A stretch of DNA of 64,000 nucleotides from Thalassotalea euphylliae (GTDB lineage Bacteria > Pseudomonadota > Gammaproteobacteria > Enterobacterales > Alteromonadaceae): contig NZ_QUOV01000001.1 of the NCBI RefSeq assembly GCF_003390395.1, positions 310,001 through 374,000 of the forward strand, written 5' to 3'. Numbering within the stretch: the first letter of the stretch is position 1; each line of letters begins with the position of its first letter. The notes below the pieces were generated by a model. The model was given only the letters and a program-made list of their open reading frames with translations. It was not told the origin of the DNA and ran no database searches. Shown here in pieces: positions 22,050-29,855 of this stretch. The position numbers and the translations under genes were made by a program.

Positions 22050-22874
22050 ATGGCTGTAGTTAAATGTAAACCAACTTCTCCGGGTCGTCGCCACGTCGTT
22101 AAAGTGGTTAACCCGGACTTGTACAAAGGTAAGCCTTACGCACCACTTTTAGAGAAAAACTCTAAGTCTGGCGGTCGTAACAATACTGGTCGTATTACAG
22201 TTCGTCACGTTGGTGGTGGTCACAAGCATCACTATCGCGTAATTGACTTTAAACGTACTAAAGACGGTATCCCTGCAAAAGTTGAGCGTTTGGAATATGA
22301 TCCAAACCGCAGCGCAAACATCGCTTTAGTATTATACGCAGACGGTGAGCGTCGTTACATCTTAGCACCTAAAGGTGTTCAAGCTGGCGATTCAATCCAG
22401 TCTGGTGTAGATGCACCTATCAAAGCAGGTAATACGTTGCCACTTCGCAACATGCCGCTAGGTAGTGTAATCCACGCAATCGAATTGAAGCCTGGTAAAG
22501 GTGCTCAAATCGCGCGTGCTGCTGGTACTTATGCACAGTTAGTTGCTAAAGACGGCGCTTACGTAACTCTACGTCTTCGTTCAGGCGAAATGCGTAAAGT
22601 TGAAGCGGAATGTCGTGCAACTTTAGGTGAAATCGGTAACGCAGAACACATGTTACGTTCTCTTGGTAAAGCTGGTGCTTCGCGCTGGCGTGGTGTTCGT
22701 CCTACCGTACGTGGTGTGGCGATGAACCCGGTTGATCACCCGCACGGTGGTGGTGAAGGTCGTACTTCAGGTGGTCGTCACCCAGTATCTCCTTGGGGTG
22801 TACCTACTAAGGGTTACAAGACTCGTAAGAACAAGCGTACTGATAAGTTCATCGTACGTCGTCGTACTAAGTAA
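22050..22874 (+). CDS. rplB: 50S ribosomal protein L2
   Basis: L2, 274 residues (273 in E. coli), needed for subunit association and peptidyl-transferase activity. The conserved C-terminal segment [17 protein letters not shown], which contains the functionally important histidine (His229 in E. coli), is intact. AGGAG lies 7 bases upstream of the ATG. Confidence 0.99.
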   Translation: MAVVKCKPTSPGRRHVVKVVNPDLYKGKPYAPLLEKNSKSGGRNNTGRITVRHVGGGHKHHYRVIDFKRTKDGIPAKVERLEYDPNRSANIALVLYADGERRYILAPKGVQAGDSIQSGVDAPIKAGNTLPLRNMPLGSVIHAIELKPGKGAQIARAAGTYAQLVAKDGAYVTLRLRSGEMRKVEAECRATLGEIGNAEHMLRSLGKAGASRWRGVRPTVRGVAMNPVDHPHGGGEGRTSGGRHPVSPWGVPTKGYKTRKNKRTDKFIVRRRTK

Positions 22875-22890
22875 TAGTACTAGTTATTAA

Positions 22891-23184
<294 letters not shown>

Positions 23185-23195
23185 GGGGAAGTTAA

Positions 23196-23528
23196 ATGGA
23201 AGCAATTGCTAAACATAAATTTGCCCGCGGTTCTGCGCAAAAAGCACGTTTAGTGGTAGACCAAATCCGTGGTCTTCACGTTGAAAAAGCGTTAGAAATC
23301 TTAGAATACAGCAACAAATCAGCTGCTGTTTTAGTTAAGAAAGTTCTAAACTCAGCGATCGCTAATGCAGAGCACAACGAAGGTGCAGACATCGATGAAT
23401 TATTCGTTAAAACTATTATGGTTGACGATGGTCCTACGATGAAACGTATCAAGCCACGTGCGAAAGGTCGCGCGGATCGTATCCTTAAGCGTACTAGTCA
23501 CATTACTGTGATTGTTGCTGATAGCTAG
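23196..23528 (+). CDS. rplV: 50S ribosomal protein L22
   Basis: L22, 110 residues as in E. coli; its beta-hairpin lines the exit tunnel near the macrolide site. The hairpin [16 protein letters not shown] is wild type, without the Met-Lys-Arg deletion linked to erythromycin resistance. Confidence 0.99.
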   Translation: MEAIAKHKFARGSAQKARLVVDQIRGLHVEKALEILEYSNKSAAVLVKKVLNSAIANAEHNEGADIDELFVKTIMVDDGPTMKRIKPRAKGRADRILKRTSHITVIVADS

Positions 23529-23539
23529 GAGATATTAGT

Positions 23540-24232
23540 ATGGGTCAAAAAGTACATCCTACCGGTATTCGCTTAGGTATCACAAAGCCTTTCGCGTCTA
23601 CATGGTTTGCAAGCACTAAAGAGTTTGCAGATAACATTCATGGCGATCACTTAGTACGTCAATACTTAACTGAAAAGTTAAAGCGTGCTTCGTTATCAAA
23701 AATCGTAATCGAGCGTCCAGCTAAGTCTATCCGCGTAACTATTCACACGGCTCGTCCGGGTGTTGTTATCGGTAAGAAAGGTGAAGACGTAGAAAAGTTA
23801 CGTTTACACGTATCTAAAATCGCTGGTGTACCTGCGCAAATCAACATTGCTGAAGTACGTAAGCCAGAGATGGATGCACAACTAGTTGCTGATAGCATTG
23901 CTAGCCAACTAGAGCGTCGTGTTATGTTCCGTCGCGCGATGAAGCGTGCCGTACAGAACGCTATGCGTTTAGGTGCTAAAGGTATCAAAGTTGAAGTTAG
24001 TGGTCGTTTAGGCGGCGCGGACATCGCTCGTTCAGAGTGGTACCGTGAAGGTCGTGTACCATTACACACTTTACGTGCTGATATCGATTACGCAACTGCA
24101 CGTGGTGAAACTACTTACGGTACTATCGGTATCAAAGTGTGGATCTTCAAAGGTGAAGTTATCGGTGGTATGCCTGCACAGGTTGAAGCACCAGCTAAGC
24201 CTAAGAAGCGCAACAACCGCAAGAGCAAGTAG
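23540..24232 (+). CDS. rpsC: 30S ribosomal protein S3
   Basis: S3, 230 residues (233 in E. coli), at the mRNA entry channel. It contains the type II KH domain with [16 protein letters not shown] and the C-terminal [20 protein letters not shown] segment. The C-terminus is lysine/arginine-rich. AGGAG before the ATG. Confidence 0.99.
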   Translation: MGQKVHPTGIRLGITKPFASTWFASTKEFADNIHGDHLVRQYLTEKLKRASLSKIVIERPAKSIRVTIHTARPGVVIGKKGEDVEKLRLHVSKIAGVPAQINIAEVRKPEMDAQLVADSIASQLERRVMFRRAMKRAVQNAMRLGAKGIKVEVSGRLGGADIARSEWYREGRVPLHTLRADIDYATARGETTYGTIGIKVWIFKGEVIGGMPAQVEAPAKPKKRNNRKSK

Positions 24233-24242
24233 GAGTTAAGTA

Positions 24243-24656
24243 ATGTTACAACCAAAACGTACTAAATTCCGTAAGCAAATGAAACTGCGTAACCGTGGTC
24301 TTGCACACACTGGTAGCACAGTTAGCTTCGGTACTTACGGTTTGAAATCTGTTGAGCGTGGTCGTATGACAGCTCGTCAAATCGAAGCAGCTCGTCGTGC
24401 AATGACACGTCACGTTAAGCGTCAAGGTAAAATCTGGATCCGTGTATTCCCAGACAAGCCAATTACCAAGAAGCCTCTTGAGGTTCGTATGGGTAAAGGT
24501 AAAGGTTCTGTAGAATACTGGGTATGTCAAATTCTACCGGGTCGTGTTCTTTATGAAATGGAAGGTGTTCCAGAGGAATTAGCACGCGAAGCTTTCGAGC
24601 TTGCAGCAGCTAAACTTCCGTTCAAAACAACCTTCGTAACTAGAACGGTGATGTAA
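24243..24656 (+). CDS. rplP: 50S ribosomal protein L16
   Basis: L16, 137 residues (136 in E. coli), which contacts A-site t[22 protein letters not shown] and the [11 protein letters not shown] region containing the conserved arginine neighbourhood are present. The stop overlaps the rpmC start as TAATG. Confidence 0.99.
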   Translation: MLQPKRTKFRKQMKLRNRGLAHTGSTVSFGTYGLKSVERGRMTARQIEAARRAMTRHVKRQGKIWIRVFPDKPITKKPLEVRMGKGKGSVEYWVCQILPGRVLYEMEGVPEELAREAFELAAAKLPFKTTFVTRTVM

Positions 24657-24847
24657 TGAAAGCTAACGAACTTAAAGAAAAAAGCATTGAAGAGCTTAAT
24701 GCTGAATTACTTAACTTACTACGTGAGCAATTTAACTTACGTATGCAAGCAAGTACTGGCCAGTTAGCTCAAACACACATGCTACGTACAGTGCGTCGCA
24801 ACATTGCACGCGTTAAAACCATCATCACTGAGAAGGCAGGTGCGTAA
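24656..24847 (+). CDS. rpmC: 50S ribosomal protein L29
   Basis: L29, 63 residues as in E. coli; a two-helix coil at the tunnel exit next to L23. It overlaps rplP and rpsQ by one base each (TAATG), so the three genes are probably translationally coupled. Confidence 0.99.
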   Translation: MKANELKEKSIEELNAELLNLLREQFNLRMQASTGQLAQTHMLRTVRRNIARVKTIITEKAGA

Positions 24848-25095
24848 TGACTGATAAAATCCGTACATTACAAGGTCGCGTAGTTAGCGACAAGATGGAC
24901 AAGTCGATCACAGTGTTGATTGAGCGTCGTGTAAAACACCCTATCTACGGTAAATTCATTACGCGTTCAACTAAGTTGAAAGCACACGATGAAGCTAACG
25001 TATGTAACGCGGGCGACGTAGTAACTATTCGTGAATGTGCACCAATCTCTAAGACTAAGTCTTGGACTTTGGTTGACGTAGTAGAAAAAGCTTAA
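24847..25095 (+). CDS. rpsQ: 30S ribosomal protein S17
   Basis: S17, 82 residues (84 in E. coli), a 16S-binding OB-fold protein. [20 protein letters not shown] is typical. It is the last gene of the S10 operon here. Its final coding stretch (encoding [11 protein letters not shown]) and the terminator that follows are repeated twice more downstream. Confidence 0.99.
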   Translation: MTDKIRTLQGRVVSDKMDKSITVLIERRVKHPIYGKFITRSTKLKAHDEANVCNAGDVVTIRECAPISKTKSWTLVDVVEKA

Positions 25096-25128
25096 TCGCT
25101 TAACTACTAAATCACTTTAGTTATACTA

Positions 25129-25166
25129 AAAAGGCTCTGCTGTTAATTCAGCAGAGCCTTTTGTTT
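25129..25166 (+). terminator. rpsQ / S10 operon terminator, array copy 0
   Basis: Perfect 12-bp stem AAGGCTCTGCTG (25131-25142) / CAGCAGAGCCTT (25149-25160), loop TTAATT, then TTGTTTTT. Native end of the S10 operon. Confidence 0.93.
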
Positions 25167-25295
25167 TTGGCATTTTATGAATCTGCAGCTCAGCCTAATA
25201 GCTCTATGACTAAGTCTTGGACTTTGGTTGACACTTATCGTCGCTAAAGTAAAAAAGCTTAGTCGCTTAACTACTAAATCACTTTAGTTATATTA

Positions 25296-25334
25296 AAAAG
25301 GCTCTGCTATTTATTTAGCGGAGCCTTTTGTTTT
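25296..25334 (+). terminator. Array terminator, rpsQ copy 1
   Basis: AAGGCTCTGCT (25298-25308) / AGCGGAGCCTT (25317-25327). The single A-to-G stem change is kept as a U.G pair. T-rich tail GTTTTT. Confidence 0.88.
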
Positions 25335-25462
25335 TGGCATTTTATGAGTGTGCAGCTCAGCCTAATAGCTCTATGACTAAGTCTTGGACTTTGGTTGACA
25401 CTTATTGTCACTAAAGTAAAAAAGCTTAATCGCTGAGCTACTAAATCACTTTAGTTATATTA

Positions 25463-25501
25463 AAAAGGCTCTGCTGTTAATTCAGCAGGGCCTTTTGTTT
25501 T
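25463..25501 (+). terminator. Array terminator, rpsQ copy 2
   Basis: AAGGCTCTGCTG (25465-25476) / CAGCAGGGCCTT (25483-25494), loop TTAATT. The A-to-G change is again a tolerated U.G pair, at a different stem position from copy 1. T-rich tail. Bases 25506-25764 beyond contain the presumed promoter of the next gene and a small CTCGAT/ATCGAG inverted repeat (25661-25682). Confidence 0.88.
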
Positions 25502-25764
25502 TAGGCATTTCGATGGCTGTAAAGTGTATTAGAGCCCTCGAGCGTCAATTGTCTGTGTCAAAAATGAAAAACCTATCGAAAAGATAAGCCTTTCATATGT
25601 GACTATTGCAGCGCCTTTACTATATTAATTGGGCTTAGACATAGTGGCTAATGTAGCGCTCTCGATGGAGCCTGTAATCGAGACAAGCAGAAGCCAATAG
25701 ATAGATGGTCTATAGTTAACAATTAGCAAACGTGTTACTGATTGATCTACAAACGATTCTTTTC

Positions 25765-26895
25765 ATGAAAACGTACACCCCCTGGATCTTAATTATATCC
25801 TTCTTACTTTGTAGCCCTGTAGCTGCAGCGCAAGATCTTGCAAAAGATTTTAAAGTTGTATTCATAAACCCAGGCCATGCTCAAGGAGATGCAACTGGGC
25901 GCTTTTGGTCGAATGTCAGTAAAATCATGCAAGCTGCTGCAGATGATTTGAATGTTGAATTAATTACTCTTTTTGCCAACAGAAATCATATTCAAATGAA
26001 GGCATTAGCGAATGAAGCATTGGAGTACAATCCTGATTACGCCATTATCGTTAATGAAAAGGGCAGCGGGCTCGCGCAACTTAAACTATTCGCTAAACAT
26101 GAAATTCCCGTTTTTGCGCTATTAAATGGATTTAACAATAAAGAGCGTGAGAGCTTATCTGAGTCAGAGCAAAAATCTCTCATTGGTAGTGTTGTGCCGG
26201 ATAACAGGAAAGCAGGTGAATATTTATTGAGTGAGTTGATTTCTTTGCTTGAAAAAAACTCAGACTCTATTAATTTGCTTGCCTTGAGAGGAGACTTTGC
26301 TTCTGCCGCGGCTATTGAAAGAGCACACGGTCTACAGCAGGTCTTATCAGCGCATAAGCAGGTCAGGTTAATAGATTATCCAGTTGCTAATTGGTCAAAG
26401 GCCGAAGCATATATAAAGGTAAAGGGCATTCTTCAACGCGCCCGTGTCGATATAATTTGGTCGGCTAATGACCCTATGGCTTTTGGTGCATTGGAAGCAG
26501 TACAAGACGCAAACTTACCTTATCCTGTAACGGTAGGTGGAATGAACTGGGACGAAACCAACCTAAATTCTACGCTCGACGTTTCATTGGGCGGACATGT
26601 CGTTTTGGGTGCTAAAGCACTTGCCATGCTATCTGACTATCACCAACAGGATATACAGCCCTGCGAGATGAATGTTGTAATCGACATTTTTCAATCGAGT
26701 TTAGAAGGGAATATGAGTCGCTTTTTGAAAAACCTTGTAAATGATAGCCTACATAAAATAGACTTCTCGCGCTTTTCTCAAAGGCATCCCGAAACTGCAC
26801 TTTTTAGCCTAGAAACATTTATCTCACAAACTTACCTACCTTTACCTATAGAGCCATCAACTGATAATGCTTTGCTCAAAGGTAACTGCGCTTGA
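25765..26895 (+). CDS. Periplasmic substrate-binding protein, type I fold (sugar-ABC-like)
   Basis: 376 residues from the ATG at 25765; an in-frame GTG at 25732 would add 11 residues before the signal peptide, so the ATG is preferred although no clear Shine-Dalgarno is seen. The signal peptide MKTYTPWILIISFLLCSPVAAA is followed by a Peripla_BP_4/RbsB-like two-lobe protein: KVVFINPGHAQGDATGRFW, then SVVPDNRKAGEYLLSEL and IIWSANDPMAFGALEAV, the effector-contact regions of this fold. No permease or ATPase gene is nearby, so it may serve a sensor or a transporter encoded elsewhere. It is the first gene of island 2, downstream of the terminator array. Confidence 0.82.
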   Translation: MKTYTPWILIISFLLCSPVAAAQDLAKDFKVVFINPGHAQGDATGRFWSNVSKIMQAAADDLNVELITLFANRNHIQMKALANEALEYNPDYAIIVNEKGSGLAQLKLFAKHEIPVFALLNGFNNKERESLSESEQKSLIGSVVPDNRKAGEYLLSELISLLEKNSDSINLLALRGDFASAAAIERAHGLQQVLSAHKQVRLIDYPVANWSKAEAYIKVKGILQRARVDIIWSANDPMAFGALEAVQDANLPYPVTVGGMNWDETNLNSTLDVSLGGHVVLGAKALAMLSDYHQQDIQPCEMNVVIDIFQSSLEGNMSRFLKNLVNDSLHKIDFSRFSQRHPETALFSLETFISQTYLPLPIEPSTDNALLKGNCA

Positions 26896-26928
26896 ATAAA
26901 TTAGTTAGTTTATCTATAACGCTTCACT

Positions 26929-26952
26929 AGCAAGGTTTTATAAAACCTTGCT
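26929..26952. terminator. Bidirectional terminator (24-bp perfect palindrome)
   Basis: AGCAAGGTTTTA is followed immediately by its exact reverse complement TAAAACCTTGCT, between the convergent periplasmic binding protein and yiaA genes. The inner A/T run supplies part of the U-tract on either strand. Confidence 0.65.
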
Positions 26953-27028
26953 GGATTTGTCAGATTAAAATCGCTTAGTTGCTGTGATGTATACCTTGCA
27001 ACAAAGCAATGTCAGTATTTACAGTAGA

Positions 27029-27472
27029 CTATATCGATTGTTCTTCTGCGGACTCTTGTTGTTCAATTGCTGTCGCTACCTGTGATGAAACAGCAATACT
27101 ATCCCTAACATTTTTCTGTACAGTAATCGCCGCGAATCCACTGAGCAAATAAGCCATGGCATAAAAGCCTTTTTCACTTAGCAGTAAGTCAGCATTTATT
27201 AAACCTATAGTTAGCAGAGCAATTGCGGCGGCTGCCGCTACCCAGCACATCAGCACATAGGGTTTTGAAATGGTTTGACCTTCTAATTTATCTCTCACCG
27301 TTTTTTGTAGCGAGACGAAGGAAAACAGGCCAAAAATAAGAATAGCGAAGTAGTAGCCTTTTTCATTAAGTTCCATTTGAGCGTTTAGTAAGCCGATACA
27401 AAAACTTGCTATACCTGAAATTAACATTGCGATAGATACTAAAACAAATGCTTTGGTGGGTTTTCCGTTCAT
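27029..27472 (-). CDS. yiaA: YiaA-type inner membrane protein
   Basis: 147-residue membrane protein with two copies of the YiaAB two-helix unit (residues about 8-60 and 72-124). Each has the signature NAxxxLxEKG(Y/F)Y followed by a hydrophobic helix and QKxVRD (QKTVRDKLEG and QKNVRDSIAV), matching E. coli YiaA closely. Four membrane helices are predicted and the C-terminus is glutamate-rich. The function of the family is unknown. Monocistronic, convergent with the binding protein gene. Confidence 0.88.
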   Translation of the reverse strand: MNGKPTKAFVLVSIAMLISGIASFCIGLLNAQMELNEKGYYFAILIFGLFSFVSLQKTVRDKLEGQTISKPYVLMCWVAAAAAIALLTIGLINADLLLSEKGFYAMAYLLSGFAAITVQKNVRDSIAVSSQVATAIEQQESAEEQSI

Positions 27473-27662
27473 GTTCTTTTCTCCTTATTTATTCTTAATT
27501 GGCTAAAACCATGTGTGTTGACGGCAATGAGTATTGGTTGCCAGTGAACAAAAGTAAATCTGCATTTCCAAAGGCTAGGCTGATAAGACTGCAAGTAGCA
27601 ATAAGCTAGACTTAGTCCCTTTATGAACTGCTCGGGCATTGCTAAATGCTAAGTTATAGCGA

Positions 27663-28421
27663 TTATGGCATGCCATGGTTTGAGTTTGGCTTCCTGAACT
27701 GTTCAAATAGCGATGGCTCCCATGGGCGCATGGCGAAGAGCATCCCCATATGTTTACGCTTGTTGAGTGGCAGGTTACTGTCTTCGATATTGAGTTCGGC
27801 AGCTTCTTTGGTTAATTGGTTTAGTTTCCGTTGAATAATATCAATCGACGTTTGCGAATATCGTCCTCGCAGATAAAAGCGAAAGCTGTCTTCACTATCA
27901 AACTTGCTGGCCATAAAGCGATTAAGCACCTCTTTTTCCATAAATCTTTCTAACGGCCCGTTACTAATCCAACGAAAATCTTGAGCGATAAGCAGCTTGT
28001 AGTTGTTATTAGGCAATAGCTGAATCAGTTTGATTTTGTCCAATTTTACCATTAACCGAATGGCTTCATGCAGTTCGATATCATAGTGCTCAATAATTTC
28101 CTCAAACTTCCAGTAGTCTCTCACTAGTACAGCCATTAAAAGGAGTTTGGGGTTGTCGATAAGCTCCTGTTCTTGTTCAAAGGTGAGCTCTGTGATTTTT
28201 TCTTGTTGTTGCTTTGCTGAGAGAGCGAAAAGGTCTGACAGGGTTAGGTTGATGATATTGCAAATTTGTTCTAGCCGTTCGAGTGAAAAACTGTGATTTG
28301 CAAATACGCGTTTGATATTTGCCTCGCTCATATCTAGCACGTCAGCAATATGACGATAGGTAATACTGTGCTGCTTGAGTAGTAGCTTAAGTGTATCCGT
28401 TACTTGTTTTATCTGGCTCAT
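27663..28421 (-). CDS. XRE/Cro-type helix-turn-helix regulator
   Basis: 252 residues. The N-terminal HTH (about 18-60) reads ITYRHIADVLDMSEANIKRVFA, followed by SLERLEQICNIINLTLSDLF. The remaining 170 residues are a mostly helical, charged domain that I do not recognise as a known ligand-binding family. It is divergent from the secreted-protein and DUF2145 genes, with 136 bases between start codons that contain a 25-bp palindrome, the likely operator. It probably regulates that pair and itself. Confidence 0.85.
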   Translation of the reverse strand: MSQIKQVTDTLKLLLKQHSITYRHIADVLDMSEANIKRVFANHSFSLERLEQICNIINLTLSDLFALSAKQQQEKITELTFEQEQELIDNPKLLLMAVLVRDYWKFEEIIEHYDIELHEAIRLMVKLDKIKLIQLLPNNNYKLLIAQDFRWISNGPLERFMEKEVLNRFMASKFDSEDSFRFYLRGRYSQTSIDIIQRKLNQLTKEAAELNIEDSNLPLNKRKHMGMLFAMRPWEPSLFEQFRKPNSNHGMP

Positions 28422-28440
28422 TCCTTGTCCCGTATCACGC

Positions 28441-28465
28441 TAAAGTATCAGAATTTAATACTTTA
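28441..28465. promoter_or_regulatory. Candidate operator of the XRE regulator
   Basis: TAAAGTAT (28441-28448) and ATACTTTA (28458-28465) form a perfect inverted repeat with a 9-base spacer. It lies 20 bases upstream of the XRE start codon in the divergent intergenic region. Confidence 0.55.
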
Positions 28466-28557
28466 AGTTGTTTTAATTAATACATCAAACAGCTTGATTT
28501 ACAGGTCGCTCGCCTCTGACTAAGTTAAATAACAATTCAACTGTTAAGGAAAAACTG

Positions 28558-28938
28558 ATGAACACATTTATCAACTCAATGCCTAAATTTGCTACTTGCG
28601 CTCTTTTAATTGGCGCTATGGTTACTTCTTCTGCGGCTTTCGCAGAGCCATCAACTAATCATGGTAGTAAAGCAAGCAAACACTCTGCTTTAGCCCTTTC
28701 CCATGGTGCGGCTGGCAGTGCGCAAGTTGCCAGCGCAGTAGTGGCAGTGCCATTGCTCGTCGGGGGGAGTGTAGCGGTTAGCGCAGGCGTTGCGAGTGTT
28801 GAGCTGGCAGAGGGAATGTCAGACGCGGCAACTAGCAGTGCTCGTAGCGTCAAACATCACCACCCAGTGGAGTTAGAAGTCACAGAAATCACGATCACCG
28901 TTGATCGTTCTCCCACTGAAGCAATGAAAAAGCAATAA
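28558..28938 (+). CDS. Small secreted Gly/Ala-rich protein
   Basis: 126 residues with a clear signal peptide (MNTFINSMPKFATCALLIGA then AMVTSSAAFA, cleavage near residue 29). The mature part has a His/Ser/Lys stretch, then a hydrophobic small-residue segment (GSAQVASAVVAVPLLVGGSV and beyond, about 55-85), a KHHHP run and a beta-like VELEVTEITITV tail. I do not recognise a family. AAGGAAA precedes the ATG. It is 81 bases upstream of the DUF2145 gene, probably in one operon, and divergent from the XRE gene. Confidence 0.75.
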   Translation: MNTFINSMPKFATCALLIGAMVTSSAAFAEPSTNHGSKASKHSALALSHGAAGSAQVASAVVAVPLLVGGSVAVSAGVASVELAEGMSDAATSSARSVKHHHPVELEVTEITITVDRSPTEAMKKQ

Positions 28939-29019
28939 CGCCTTCGTTTAGTAGAGTCTACCTAACGAAACCGTAGTGAAAGGCAGTCGTCAATTATTTA
29001 TGAGTAGCAGGAAGCAGAT

Positions 29020-29790
29020 ATGAAAAACTTATTTTTAGTCGTGTTAACGTTATTGGCGTTTAACGCGTTTGCTGGCAGCAACCAAGTCGCCGAAGCGAGA
29101 TTTAAACCTGAGCAAATCGCTAAGTTTGCCAAAGACGTTGAAAAGTATGCGGCCAAACAAGGTGCTAGAGCCTTTATTATTGCTAGAGTTGGGCAGCCCC
29201 AATCGAAATTGCCAAAAGGCATTGAGTTTACTCATACGGCAATTGCAGTGTACTCCCAAATCACTGTAGATAATGGTGAAAAGGTAAATGGTTATGCCAT
29301 TCACAACCTTTATCAAGATGGTGAAAATGGTGGGAAAAGCGCATTGGTAACAGATTACCCAGTTGATTTTTTCTGGGGTGCTTTCGACCTAAAAGCCGGC
29401 ATAATTATTCCGACACCTGAGCTGCAAACCAAGATTATTGAAGTTATTACCAGTGGTAAGAATCAGTTACTACATAACCCTAAATATTCGTTAATTGCGA
29501 ATCCGTTTAACAGTCAGTATCAAAATTGTACCGAACATACGCTTGATATTATTAATGCTGCGATTTACCAAACGACTGACAAGCGCCAGTTAAAAGCGAA
29601 CGCGCGTGAGTATTTTGACCCACAACGTGTCAGAGTCAGTGGCTTTAAATTAGCCTTGGGCGGTTTGTTTGCTGATGGCGTAACGACTCGGGATCACAAA
29701 GGAAAAGTGAAAACAGCGTCTTTTGGCTCTATTGGGCGATATCTAGAAAAATATGAACTGGCAGGTGATACCCTTATCTTCAGAGGATAA
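29020..29790 (+). CDS. DUF2145 family secreted protein
   Basis: 256 residues with signal peptide MKNLFLVVLTLLAFNAFA. It matches the DUF2145 pattern: FIIARVGQP, FTHTAIAVYS (His72), GYAIHNLYQ, a DYPVDFFW segment and QNCTEHTLDIINAAIY (Cys170). The order His first, Cys later with NC(T/S)EH/F resembles permuted NlpC/P60 (YiiX/LRAT-like) papain folds, which would make it a possible cell-wall or lipid hydrolase; this is inference only. It probably forms an operon with the preceding small secreted protein. Confidence 0.78.
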   Translation: MKNLFLVVLTLLAFNAFAGSNQVAEARFKPEQIAKFAKDVEKYAAKQGARAFIIARVGQPQSKLPKGIEFTHTAIAVYSQITVDNGEKVNGYAIHNLYQDGENGGKSALVTDYPVDFFWGAFDLKAGIIIPTPELQTKIIEVITSGKNQLLHNPKYSLIANPFNSQYQNCTEHTLDIINAAIYQTTDKRQLKANAREYFDPQRVRVSGFKLALGGLFADGVTTRDHKGKVKTASFGSIGRYLEKYELAGDTLIFRG

Positions 29791-29810
29791 AGTTGTAAAG
29801 CTAGAAGAAA

Positions 29811-29836
29811 AGCGCTACTTAATAAGAAGTAGCGCT
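29811..29836. terminator. Bidirectional terminator between DUF2145 and ycaO genes
   Basis: Perfect 10-bp stem AGCGCTACTT (29811-29820) / AAGTAGCGCT (29827-29836), loop AATAAG. On the minus strand it is followed by TTTTCTTCT, so it mainly serves ycaO. Confidence 0.8.
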
Positions 29837-29855
29837 GCTTAATAATACTGAAACG

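Larger units (their letters stand above)
25047..25505 (+). repeat. Three-copy tandem array of rpsQ 3' end plus terminator
   Basis: Copies begin with CTCTAxGACTAAGTCTTGG at 25047 (inside rpsQ), 25202 and 25369, with periods of 155 and 167 bases. Each carries about 30 bases of the rpsQ coding end (ACTTTGGTTGAC), AAAGCTTAxTCGCT, ACTACTAAATCACTTTAG, a 10-12-bp terminator stem, GTTTTTxGGCATTT and a CAGCTCAGCCTAATAG tail (present after copies 0 and 1). Copies 1 and 2 share an inserted segment (CACTTATxGTCxCTAAAGTA) that is absent from the native copy, so one was made from the other. No copy after the first is translated. Confidence 0.93.
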
